Shown piece by piece: positions 47,196-57,137 of a stretch of DNA of 64,000 nucleotides. Source of the stretch: Toxorhynchites rutilus septentrionalis (taxonomy: Eukaryota; Arthropoda; Insecta; Diptera; Culicidae); assembly GCF_029784135.1 (NCBI RefSeq), contig NC_073744.1, forward strand, positions 75,619,935 to 75,683,934. The letters run 5' to 3'. The notes beneath the pieces are model-generated. The model worked only from the letters and a program-made list of their open reading frames with translations. It made no database searches and was not told the origin of the DNA. Both the position numbers and the translations under genes were made by a program. Positions within the stretch are counted from its first letter, which is position 1; each line of letters starts with the position of its first letter.

Positions 47196-47881
47196 CAGGG
47201 GTGGCCAAACTTTTAAGCATTGCGGGCGACTAATGGTTCAAATGTTAGGCTGTGGTCTACCAACATCGAATGTATCAAAAAGTCATTAAAAAATTAATAT
47301 AGTACTAGAATATAAAACAAAGTTTTAACCCTCCTGTACTAGCAGAATATCATGACTCGTTCTTAACCAAACGATTACGCTTTGCTTCGTACACCAGACC
47401 AGTTTCAGAGATCAGTCTTTCACTGTAAACACTACTGCAAGGAGCTGAAAGTTAAACTCTTGTCAATTGGGGGTACTGCTTAGAGTTTGAAGCCCGTCAA
47501 ACGTAAGGAACTTGACTGCGATTGATTCGAAATCTATTCGCATAGCAGTCCATTTCGTTAGTAATGTAGTTTTTTAATGTGACAATGTGTGTTTTTTGAA
47601 GTGTCAGTTTAAAAAAATAATTACAAGTTATGTTCGTACCACTTGATGTGTTAATCAACCATTTTATGCCAAACTGATATAGTGGTTCTCAGATTTTCGT
47701 GAAAAGTGCTACTTTTGTTCTTTATCGCAGAACATTAGACCCGTTTTGTTTTATGCCCGTTTCCATTTTAGGTTATTCCGAAAAAAAAACTTTTACGCTT
47801 TATCCCAAAACTGGCTTCTTTCAAAATATAATAACGACGCGAGCGACTGGTAGACCGCAGACAACCGTTTGGCCATACCTG
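47196..47881. mobile_element. Non-autonomous hAT element with 8-bp duplication
   Basis: ATCTAGAT at 47188-47195 and 47882-47889 is an exact 8-bp duplication. Ends CAGGGGTGGCCAAAC and GTTTGGCCATACCTG are imperfect inverted repeats. GTGGTCTACCA near the left is mirrored by TGGTAGACCGCAG near the right. 686 bp with no transposase, so it would depend on an autonomous hAT. The short ORF at 47699 has no family character. Confidence 0.85.
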
Positions 47882-47889
47882 ATCTAGAT

Positions 47890-49052
47890 CATATTACTCG
47901 TACATTAAAGGATTATAACTATGTCTCATTCCTGAGGACATTTTGTCAATCGATGTCAATTCAATGTATCAATGTATCATTAGATCTGGACTTCAGGACC
48001 TACTATAACTAACATACATGAAAAAGATTGTACAGTATGTCCCTGGGCGCTATGAATCGGTTGGGGACATAATGTAAAATTCTTAGGATATTGTGTCTAT
48101 CATTACTGAAGCAAAAGGTCATTCGATCTAAGCTTCAAAATGATTCGGAAATTTCTAGAACATCTTATATTTATGACATATGATTCACATATATCCACGG
48201 ACCCTTGACCCAAACTAGTTATCTGGTTCAGTTTGTTCGGGTCCTAGTTTAAAAAATTCTAGGAAAATTTGTCATCCAGTTAAAACCAAGAGCGCCTTCA
48301 CAGCTTCACATAGATGCTTGAGCACCGGTTTTGGAATTCACTGAATCTTTTTGTTATATTTTACATATATTTTTATTATTATCCATATTATGTCATTTTA
48401 CGAAGCTGTTTTTTTTACGAAAAATCTCCTAATTTATAGCACTTCACGTTTCTACAATGATGAATACATAGATATAATTTCTGGCCTCTTTGCATGGAAT
48501 AGTCTGTTGACATTGTCAATAATTGAAAGAATTAAATTTAGAAATTCTAGACATAGATCGTTGTTGAGTCTACCAATACGGTATGATTTTTGTTGCGATT
48601 GATAGCCCAAAAAAAATAAATTTGTCCAAGAAACGCCTGGATATTTTTCAAAAAATATAAGAATTTAACATTGAACCTCGTTTTTCCATCTACCAGGTGC
48701 GCAAATAAAACTAAAACCACTACCTGTAATGAATGACAAATTTAAGCTTTGAATTGATGGGAAACAGACCGAAATGGGTCCAAAGACACGGTAAGGGAAT
48801 TTTGGTGTATGACAACGCATCGGCGCACATCGCCTAAACAGTAAAGGACACAATGAAAACTCTCAATTGGGAAACTTTGTTCTGCCATATCATTTATTTC
48901 TAGAGAGTATTTTGGTTGATAAAAATGACGAATATATTTCAAAAGATTTTGTATGTTATCGTTCTGATCTGTAAAATTGATCTAAATGATGATTTTCGAT
49001 ACGAAACATACGTATCTTTTTTTCGATTTTTTTCCTTTTATTTTGAATATTA
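47890..49052. other. Non-coding, nothing recognised
   Basis: AT-rich; no supported feature. Confidence 0.4.
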
Positions 49053-49378
49053 TTGTTTTATATATAAAGATATGCATAGCTAATTTTTTTCGAGTTCGTC
49101 TAATCATCTCAAATATTTTCGAAAGTATTCTATCATTCTGATCAGCCGTTCTCCTGTGATGATAGTTTACACGTGCGTGGGAAAATCCTTGTTTTATATA
49201 TAAAGATGCATAGTCATTCTTTTCGAATGTTCTGATCATCTCAAATATTTTCCAAAGTACTCTATCATTCTAATTTGACAAACTCAAAAAATATATTGAC
49301 TGTGCTGATCTGATCAGCCGTTCTCCTGTAATGATATTTTACACGTAAGTGGGAAAATCCTTGTTTTATATATGAAGA
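49053..49378 (+). repeat. Tandem repeat, 136-bp and 172-bp periods
   Basis: TTGTTTTATATATAAAGA starts units at 49053 and 49189 and recurs diverged at 49361. Each unit carries ATCATCTCAAATATTTTC, CTATCATTCT and CAGCCGTTCTCCTGT. The second unit has an extra 36 bp containing TTTGACAAACTC. Confidence 0.75.
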
Positions 49379-50651
49379 AGATTGCACATATTTTGTGCGC
49401 ATCAAATTATTACACATACTATTGTCGGCCGGTAATCATATTTTTGCATACAGTTTGCGACTTTTCAAGAAGAAGCACCTTATCTTTCCACAACAAAATT
49501 TAAAAAATATTTATCCCACACGAATGACAATGGATTTTCAGGTGGATTGAACATGCTTCGGAGATATGAATTCATGTTTTAAGTAACCAAAAAAAAATCA
49601 TTTAAATTTTAAGAATTCATAACTGCCTTCTGGTTTGCTCAACTGATAGTCAGTAATTTGCCACAACAACACGGATGTCGATATTGTATAGTTGTCATGC
49701 GGATAGTTTGATATGAGATGGAGCAAACTAACGTGTACTGAAAACAAAAATCCATTTAAATTAGTAAGGATTGCACTAAATTCCATAGACCATAGATAGA
49801 AATAGAAATCATAGAAATGCACAACCGTATAACATCGGATATTTCCGTGGATCTGGCATCCTTATCCCTAGAGACGGTTTGAGTGTGAGAATAACAATTA
49901 CGAGTTGAGGCAGCGAGAGAAAGAGAGCGAATGCGTGAAAGAGAATTTCGCCGTCTCTTGGATATGACAACCATCGCAAACCTGTCCAAGAGCAGGCAGA
50001 GGCAGTCTTGAAGTGTTTGTGTGTGCGCTTTGACACACCGTTCTGCTGCTGGGTTTGTGCTTCTCGGTCGTTTATTTTTCGGTTTTTGGGGGTGATTTCC
50101 TTCAATTTTTTTTATGGTTCCTACTTTGAGTGTGTTTGATTTGCTTTATCAAAAATTCGCGACTGACGATGCTCTAGTTCCGTGGAATTGCTTCAAATGT
50201 TCCCAGAGTGTGTGTGTATGTGTTCATCCATACGGGGCGAGAGCTGCTTGGAAAGCGTTAAGTTGATGTTTAAAAAACGGTAGTGCAATTTTCGAAAATA
50301 TTTGTGACGAAGAAAAGCTGTTTTCCGGGAAAGCAAAAGGAAATAATCGTTTGTTGGTACATAGGGCGGGAGTGTGCAGAGTGCTCTGTGAATGTGTGTG
50401 TGTTAGGGTTCATCCGAAGTGGAAATATCGTCCCCCTTGGTTAGAGTACCCTAATTGGGTGCGGGTTAATTGGAAACAGTGAAATCGTGTCATAGCCCGA
50501 AAAGTTGAGCAAAAAACGGAGTGAACGAAAGATAAAGTGAGGAACCAGCCATCGTGAACGTAAAGATTTTTTAACACGAGAATTCACGATTCATCCATCA
50601 CATGTCGTCCCAGTGTCATAGTGAATCGCACGTGTTACCGCAACTATCTAG
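49379..50651. promoter_or_regulatory. Presumed upstream/promoter and 5'UTR region of roadkill
   Basis: Sequence becomes less AT-rich from about 49,900 and from 50,280 has the A/G-rich, stop-laden look of an insect 5'UTR. No TATA box is clear. GGCAGTCTT at 50001 is close to an insect initiator (TCAGTY) with TGACA at +28, a weak match to the downstream promoter element. The transcription start is not fixed by sequence. TAG at 50649 sits directly before the ATG at 50652. Confidence 0.4.
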
Positions 50652-50698
50652 ATGACGTCCGCTGACGATTCTAGTTGGCTCAGCTATTATACTGTGAG
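50652..50698 (+). CDS. rdx: Possible alternative first coding exon of roadkill/SPOP
   Basis: ATG 50652 gives MTSADDSSWLSYYTV and two bases (AG) to donor GTGAG|GTACGG at 50698. Joined to the next exon at 51186 (AG+A = Arg), the frame runs on as LPVVSDCPAGQTARVTSN and then into the well-known start at 51262. That would be a 41-residue N-terminal extension. An in-frame TAG immediately upstream sets the limit. It may instead be 5'UTR with initiation only at 51262. The uninterrupted frame across the junction (25 codons of exon 2 with no stop) is what suggests coding. The exon's own 5' end is not visible. Confidence 0.4.
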
Positions 50699-51185
50699 GT
50701 ACGGAAATCCTTACGGTTCATGGTCAATAACCTTTTTCAAGAGCGTTTCATAACTTGGGGGACGCGGAACATAATGACTGTAGTGAACTGGTAATGGGAC
50801 TATTTTCATGGCTTACCTTGGGTGCTGTGGCCGCTTTTACTCTCAATGCAAATCTTTTGGTACAGATTATGTTTTCATATCCTTCTTGTCCAATCGAGTG
50901 CTCTGTGAGCAGCAGTAGTTTGTCGTTCTTTTGCGCTTGAAAAATTTCTGTCAATGAGCGATTCGTTATGCCCTTCAGTGAAAAAAATACCAAACGCGCT
51001 GCTGGTGGTCTTCATGCACCTCGTTGCCTTGTTGGGGAATAATCCCAGGAGGTATCTGTTTTGATAGTCCCTGAAATTTCTAACGCACAATATGTCGGTT
51101 GCAGTTATTATTCTTTTTATTGTTATACTGTTGATACATGTCTAAGCCTGTGGTCTAATGTGCGTTTTCTTTTCTCTATTTGCAG
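50699..51185 (+). other. Intron 1 of roadkill/SPOP
   Basis: 487 bp from GTACGG to TTTTCTCTATTTGCAG. A 61-codon ORF at 50755 lies wholly inside and is probably chance. Confidence 0.55.
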
Positions 51186-51261
51186 ATTGCCGGTAGTGAG
51201 TGACTGTCCGGCAGGGCAGACGGCTAGAGTCACCTCCAACCTGCACTCTTCCAGCGGCACA

Positions 51262-51339
51262 ATGGCAGTCAGCAGAGTGCCGTCCCCACCGCTGCCAGAG
51301 GTTAACACACCGGTTGCGGAAAACTGGTGTTACACTCAG
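51262..51339 (+). CDS. rdx: roadkill/SPOP, first universal coding exon (partial gene)
   Basis: Exon 51186-51339 lies between acceptor TCTATTTGCAG and donor CTCAG|GTAGGT. From ATG 51262 it encodes 26 residues, MAVSRVPSPPLPEVNTPV... ending WCYTQ, the conserved N-terminal tail of SPOP-family MATH-BTB proteins. As I recall, human SPOP has the same 26-codon first coding exon and phase-0 junction. The protein is a substrate adaptor: the MATH domain binds degrons, and BTB and BACK bind Cullin-3 and dimerise. In flies it targets Cubitus interruptus and tempers Hedgehog signalling, mostly in the nucleus. The MATH, BTB and BACK exons are not in the window and must lie beyond 64,000. The start is chosen because homologues begin here, but the frame is open upstream to the exon edge, so a longer isoform is possible. 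Neighbours are only transposons. Confidence 0.88.
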
Positions 51340-53208
51340 GTAGGTGTCATTGAACGCGCTTTACCCCAAGAACAACAACAAAAACAACAGTACGCAGCAT
51401 TTCGGATGTCAGGTGTCAATGTTCTTGAGTCCTACAGAGTCTATTAACGTTCTAGCCATGGTTAGCAATCACCCGTCTCTCAGAAGTCCTTCACCGCGCT
51501 GTAGCACAACCCCTTAAAGTTCACCCCGAGCGCCGACCATTGATTGATCCGAGCGGGAGGAGTGTTTTCGATTATCTCTCTACGCGGCCATTCACAATAT
51601 CAAGGAAGCACCTCATTACTGATATTTGTCGGCTAATGTGTGAGTCGATACATAAAACAGCCAAACCACGGGTTCTCCTGGTGCGCTCAAGTGCTCTCGC
51701 CGTACGAATTATAATGGAAACAATAAAATATGTGAAGAACTAGTGGCAAGTTCCGTACTCTCGCACACATCATTACGTCCGTTGACCTCGGCTCGTTTGG
51801 ACTGGTTGACTGGCTGCCTCCTCGCGTTGATTCTCGCGTGGTGCTGTTCTCTCACCACTTCCACGCGAACTCGTGGTTCTACAAACTACTCCCCATGTCC
51901 ACTTCCACCTCCATATCCATTTTATTTTGTAAATGACTCCTTGTATCGTCTCTCTCGCCATGCTGGTCTGGTCCCTTCCCATCGCTGCTGCTGCTGCCAC
52001 AAGTCATCGCACTGTTTGCCGCGGTACGGTGGACTGCGCTACATGAAACCTCGTCTGGTCGTTGTTCATCGTGCTGCAAGCCTTCGACCGATCTCTTATC
52101 GGCGAGAGTACCATTCACACACAGTTTCTTGCGTGTTTAGTGCAGCGCGCCCGCCGAGAGCAGCATACAACATTTGCGTGTATCCGCGGAGGGAGAGTGT
52201 CTCCCCCGAAACGAGGAAAAAACGTTCATGTTGCCCCCATCCTTCCTGTGTTTCGCTTATTTGGCAATGTCTCTTTACGCACTTGGTGTGTTTATGCGCG
52301 CGTGTGATGATGACGTTGTCGTTCGCAAGAGCGCAAGACTTTGTTGAATCTTCTTGTGTTGTTGCTGTTGATGAGAGTGCTCCGTTCTAACCAGTTTGAG
52401 CGTTCCCTCCCCCTGTGTTTATAATTCTCGGTAATTTTATTTATATTCATCGTCCGCCAGTAGTCGTATGTAGTGATCCCCGATTTTTTAAATATTTCGT
52501 TCATCAACTAATCGGATATTTGTCAGCTGTTCGTTATTCGGTTCGATTAATCGCCCCAAAATTAATCGATTAATCGCCACACTGAGAGAAATAATTAGTT
52601 AGACTAATTTTACAAATTTGCGAGAATTTTTTTCGCCGCTATAACTAGAGGGCGCACTCGATTATATACAGTCTGTGATTTATTTTCACTGTATATAATC
52701 CAATCCTGTATATAATCGAGTCGGTTTTTTTATTCGTTCTTTACGCAACTTTATCTAATAACTTATGCAATTTTATATATTTTTCGTTTATTCAATATAA
52801 AGGAAGAATTTAATTTTTGATTGTCATGCAGCATTCCGTTATATTTCAGGAATTCTGTTAGGTTATGTTATTTTTATGCATGCATCGTGATCTGGAGCAT
52901 TCCTTTCCAAGCATTCAGTGCAAATGCATAGTTTGGTATACGGTCAAGAAAGTTTGTTATCGTCATTTTTGGAGCACTATCTAGTAGAAGAAAGAGAAAC
53001 GGAGTCGTGCGTACATGCGTACGATCCAATAAAGCGATATTAATTTTGCACCTTTTCTCGCTCTGGAAATAAAGCACTTAATTTCTTAAAAATCCGTCGA
53101 CCAACTGGTCATCGTTCTAGAAAAATGCGCTCGTTCGTTAAAGGTTAAATTTCACCTAACCGTTGGGAGGTTAATTTTTTTTTCTTGAAATAAGTCATAG
53201 TTGATATA

Positions 53209-54551
53209 TTAGGCTGTCAAAAAAGTCCTGCGGTATTTCCGCGAGGTGTCGTTGTAAGCGCGTAGTTCTAGTTGTATTCATTGTATCGAGTCATACTATA
53301 GCTTGTTGGAAAGGTATTTTGTTGGAAAGCCAAAGGTATTTTGTTGGATACCAACAAGTTGGTATACTTGTTGGAAAGGCGCGCTATAATATAGTTCTTG
53401 ACAGTGTTTTGTTTGGTTAAGTCGTTCGTGAGTTATAGTGTCGCAAATATGGAGCAAAATAAAGAGAAAATCCAACATTTTTTACAGTACTACTATGACA
53501 AAGGCAAAAATGCATCTCAAGCTGCCAATAAAATTTGTGCAGTTTATGGACCCGATACAGTTTCCATTTCCACCGCACAACGATGGTTTCAACGTTTTCA
53601 TTCTGGTGTAGAGGTCGTCGAAGATGCGCCACGCTCCGGAAGGCCTGTCGTCGAAAATTGCGACAAAATCGCTGAATTAGCCGAGAAAGTCCGGCATAGT
53701 AGCAACCGTAGCATCGGCCAAGAGCTGGGGATAAGTCATCAAACCGTTATTAACCATTTGAAGAAGCTTGGATTCACAAAGAAGCTCGATGTATGGGTGC
53801 CACACACGTTGACGCAAAAAAACATCTTTGACCGTATCAACGCATGTGAATCGCTGCTGAATCGCAACAAAATCGACCCGTTTCTGAAGCGGATGGTGAC
53901 TGGCGATGAAAAGTGGGTCACTTACGACAACGTGAAGCGCAAACGGTCGTGGTCGAAGCCCGCTGAAGCGGCTCAGACGGTGGCCAAGCCATCATTAACG
54001 GCCAGGAAGGTTCTGCTGTGTGTTTGGTGGGATTGTCAAGGAATAATCTATTATGAGCTGCTTCCCTATGGCCAAACGCTCAATTCGGACCTGTACTGCC
54101 AACAACTGGACCGCTTGAAGGTAGCACTCATGAAGAAGAGGCCATCTTTGATAAACAGAGGCCGCATTGTCTTCCATCAGGACAACGCCAGGCCACACAC
54201 TTCTTTGGTGACGCGCCAGAAGCTCCGGAAGCTCGGATGGGAGGTTCTTTTGCATCCGCCGTATAGTCCGGTCCTTGCACCAAGTGACTACCACCTGTTT
54301 TTGTCCATGGCGAACGAGCTAGGTAGTCAGAAGTTAGCCACAAAAGAGGCCTGTGAAAATTGGCTATCCGAGTTTTTTGCCAATAAGGAAGCGAACTTCT
54401 AGAACAGGGGTATTATGAAGTTGGCATCTCGTTGGGAACAAGTCATCGAACAAAACGGCGCATATTTGACTTAAAACAGATGATTGTAACTAATTTTATG
54501 AACAAATGAAAATTCAAAAAAAATACCGCAGGACTTTTTTTGACAGCCCAA
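53209..54551 (+). mobile_element. Full-length mariner element (cecropia/Hsmar1-like)
   Basis: TTAGGCTGTCAAAAAAGTCC + TGCGGTATTT at the left and its near-perfect inverse at the right (ending CAGCCCAA) lie between TA dinucleotides at 53207-53208 and 54552-54553. 1343 bp with one transposase gene. The 5'UTR carries a 65-bp extra segment between direct repeats CTTGTTGGAAAGG (53302, 53367). The copy at 7220-7250 shows the uninterrupted target region. A decayed relative is at 8100-8307. Confidence 0.95.
53449..54402 (+). CDS. Mariner transposase, nearly complete, premature stop
   Basis: 317 codons from MEQNKEKIQHFLQYYYDKGK to a TAG at 54400. Residues 1-110 form the two helix-turn-helix DNA-binding units (KGKNASQAANKIC; GQELGISHQTV), followed by linker WVPHTL (116-121). 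The DDD catalytic triad is present: D153 (TGDEKW), D245 (HQDNARPH) and D280 (PSDYHLF), with 34 residues between the last two. The usual YSPDLAP is YSPVLAP here (V274). The TAG replaces the codon expected for Tyr in the FY..GI tail. In-frame sequence continues NRGIMKLASRWEQVIEQNGA to a natural stop at 54472-54474, so 24 residues are lost. An upstream in-frame ATG at 53398 is less likely, since the family starts ME. It is probably inactive, or reduced if truncated protein folds; it acts in the nucleus by cutting and pasting at TA sites. Confidence 0.93.
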   Translation: MEQNKEKIQHFLQYYYDKGKNASQAANKICAVYGPDTVSISTAQRWFQRFHSGVEVVEDAPRSGRPVVENCDKIAELAEKVRHSSNRSIGQELGISHQTVINHLKKLGFTKKLDVWVPHTLTQKNIFDRINACESLLNRNKIDPFLKRMVTGDEKWVTYDNVKRKRSWSKPAEAAQTVAKPSLTARKVLLCVWWDCQGIIYYELLPYGQTLNSDLYCQQLDRLKVALMKKRPSLINRGRIVFHQDNARPHTSLVTRQKLRKLGWEVLLHPPYSPVLAPSDYHLFLSMANELGSQKLATKEACENWLSEFFANKEANF

Positions 54552-54608
54552 TATAAAACTTTTTTCAAACTGTATACAATCGAGTCCGACCTGTAATTGT
54601 ATTTGTAA

Positions 54609-55131
54609 CTAGTTGACAATGCAAACTTCGTCTCGTCCAAAATGGTTTTTTGTTATAGATACTTTCAAACATTTACGATTTCTCACTAAGCGAATGGGTT
54701 TAATCGCAGAACTGTTCATTGATTAATGTTGATCCTTTACAAATTCCTTTTACTATGAATTTCCTAATTCTGCTACCAGAACTCGTCATTATAATATCAA
54801 ATTATTTTCAGACCCAATTCTCGTTCAAGATTTTTTAATCACTTGCAAACAACATGTTTCTCCCTTACATTGAATATATGTGTGATACAGAAAATATAAT
54901 AAAATGAAGACATCTGAAATCGGATGATTCCTTCCTCGAGTTTTACTCTTACCCTTTGTTATTTCATTCGTATGGCGGCCCTCTTTAGAGAGGGGGAGGA
55001 GTGTCGTATCACAATAAAAACATTGATTGTCCTCTAGAACCTCCACATGCCAAATTTGGCTTCGTTTGCTTCATTAGTTCTCGAGTTATGCAGAAATTTT
55101 TGTTTCATTTGTATGGCGGCCCCCTTTTTCT
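54609..55131 (-). mobile_element. Helitron fragment (3' half)
   Basis: Minus-strand 3' end GTCAACTAG|T at 54609. The body follows 10663-11250 closely (ATCGCAGAACTGTTCA, CGTCATTATAATATCAAATT, CACATGCCAAATTTGGC, TTAGTTCTCGAGTTATGCAG). Truncated at about 55131, so the TA/CTGT microsatellite end is lost. Confidence 0.75.
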
Positions 55132-57003
55132 TTGCCCACTTAATGTTAATCGTACAAAAATCCTTTTATCTGGTTTATAGCACCGGAGACACAAAATATA
55201 ATTAGTAAGCTTTACGAATTCCTTACACTCTAGAAATTTGTTTACTATTTCTGGAAATATTTGCACCCGACAATTTGCAACTAGCACGAATTCTTCGTTC
55301 CAACTTTTTATCTCATCATTTGTAATTCCTCTGATCATTGTCCACTAATCGAACCATATGTTTTTATCTATCTTAGTTGGAGGTTTTTCACGAAAGCTTG
55401 CTCCTTTGTTTTTAAGAGGCTTTAACGTTACAGTTTATTCGCCTTTATTATGAATGCTACTTTCAATCTCTGTTCATTCTGGAATGGGCTACAACTCATT
55501 TATACTGTATTGTTTCTCCTAGGCTAGCCTTCCATTTTTAAATGTATTCAGACACAGCATCGTTAAAATTTTTCATAGGCTATAATAAATTTAGCATCCT
55601 GTATTTTGTTTGAATCAACTAGACTATTAACATCAATAAGATTATCAGAAATAACAGAAAATTCAGTGACAAATGCATGTTTTTTTCAATAAAGCAATAA
55701 GGGATTGAAAAGGCATCAACTGAACTCTGGTAAAAAGCAACCATTTTCTGAGGCAAGGGGTTTCAAATTAATAGCGCAGAATATTTTTCCTTTGGAAGGA
55801 AATAGGAGCGCAATCCGACAAAAATACTCCTCTCGGCAAAAGATCCAAGAAAAAGTAATCATGTTTTACCATTCTCAAACAATTTAGCATACTGTTTGCT
55901 GTTCAAACTCTTAATTGTTCTACACGAACCGTGTAGATATGAAAATGTTTGTGAACATTCACAACGAAGCTTTCAATACGATTGCCAAATAATCGATTTT
56001 ATGTCGATGACAGCTGTGTAAAATTTCTGCGAACACAATGAATGGCATTTCGTCTTGTTCTATATATTCGATATTCATCAAGACATACTTGGAGCGATCC
56101 AGCAATGGCTATTGATAGTAGAAGATCATTTATTGTACCAGGATAATCGCCGAAGTATTATAATTAGTTGATGATATAGTAATACCATACCAAATTGACG
56201 AATCCACGTTATTACTCTCAAGGGGATCAGATGGACCTCCCTCTAAACCTCGATCCCTGGTCTGAGCCTCGGAGATCGTTGAGGTTGGGCTCTCAAGGCC
56301 TCTTTTTTGATGGCTAGCTCGTGCTTGAGGCCTGTAGCTCTCAGGGTCGGCTTTACTCGTGAACGAGGTGATTTAGCGTGTCAGGGGCTCGGATTATCAA
56401 CAATATAAAACAGGTAAGTATATATTTTTTTTATTGTTACCTATTATACAATGGCTGCTGTGTGGGTGTGTAGTGTGTCGGGACGGCTGCTGCTGCTCCT
56501 GATGCACGTGGTGGCGGGGTATCAATGTCCTGGTGATTGAGTTCCTCTCGGGTCTCGGGATGACGATGTCACGATCGCCAAAGCTTTGCTGCGGACCAGC
56601 TAAAGCAAGTTTGGTTTTAAACTCCGTGCTAAAAGCGAGAGATTTCACCCGTGCTGTTCACTGGAGGTTTCCAGCGGATGATATAACGGACCAATTTTCC
56701 TAAGCACACTTTCTTTTGTTCTAAAGTATTCTGTAGTATAACTGTAGAATACTAGAATGCACTTTTTAAAATCGTGCTTTCAGTACGGATCTAAACCAGG
56801 AAATGGCAGCTTGTAACAATTACACCTACCAAGTAACTTATGATTTTTCTTCCTCTTTTTCCTGACAGCTTTTATCTTCTTTTTTTAACCATTTATATTC
56901 CTCTTTTTTATGATCTTCGAGTTGCGCACCAGGCACTGCAGCTTTTAGAAGGTAGGTGTGTGTGTTGTGTGTTGTACTAAAATGTTTTCATACTTTACAT
57001 ATA
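55132..57003. other. Non-coding inside the hAT-like envelope
   Basis: 56215-56400 is GC-richer with CCTCGATCCCTGG, CTCAAGGCCTC and a good donor-like AACAG|GTAAGTATA at 56412, followed 530 bp later by CTGCAG and AGAAG|GTAGGT (56952). No protein family or transposase is seen, so its origin is unknown. Confidence 0.35.
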
Positions 57004-57137
57004 TTGTTACTGTTTCATTTTGTAGGCTCTAGTGTATATTTATAAACATAATGATAACGCTCAGAAACAGAACTTTCTGAGCGTTATCATTATGTTTATA
57101 AATATACACTAGAGCCTACAAAATGAAACAGTAACAA
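57004..57137. repeat. Perfect 64-bp inverted repeat, 6-nt loop
   Basis: Arms 57004-57067 and 57074-57137 are exact reverse complements over all 64 bases. The outer end is TTGTTACTGTTTCATTTTGT, the inner end GATAACGCTCAGAAA, and the loop CAGAAC. There are no TIR or target-duplication features outside the arms. It could form a cruciform or, if transcribed with the host intron, an RNA hairpin. It could also be a snap-back sequencing or assembly artefact. Confidence 0.97.

Larger units (their letters stand above)
52645..54605 (-). repeat. Copy of the 7057 MITE family, split by mariner
   Basis: Read in reverse, ACAGGTCGGACTCGATTGTA (54600) continues after the mariner with TGACTTATTTCAAGAAAAA, GGTTAGGTGAAATTTAACC and later CAGACTGTATATAATCGAGT, the same order as 7160-7290 and 7850-7890. 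The CCCTTTGCGG ends are not preserved here. Confidence 0.6.

Noticed and set aside
51743..52390. 215-codon ORF on the + strand in the roadkill intron
   Set aside because: Longest non-transposon ORF, but Ser/Cys/Arg-rich, with no domain, no splice context as an exon and overlapping ORFs on the other strand. It looks like a stop-poor GC-rich stretch.
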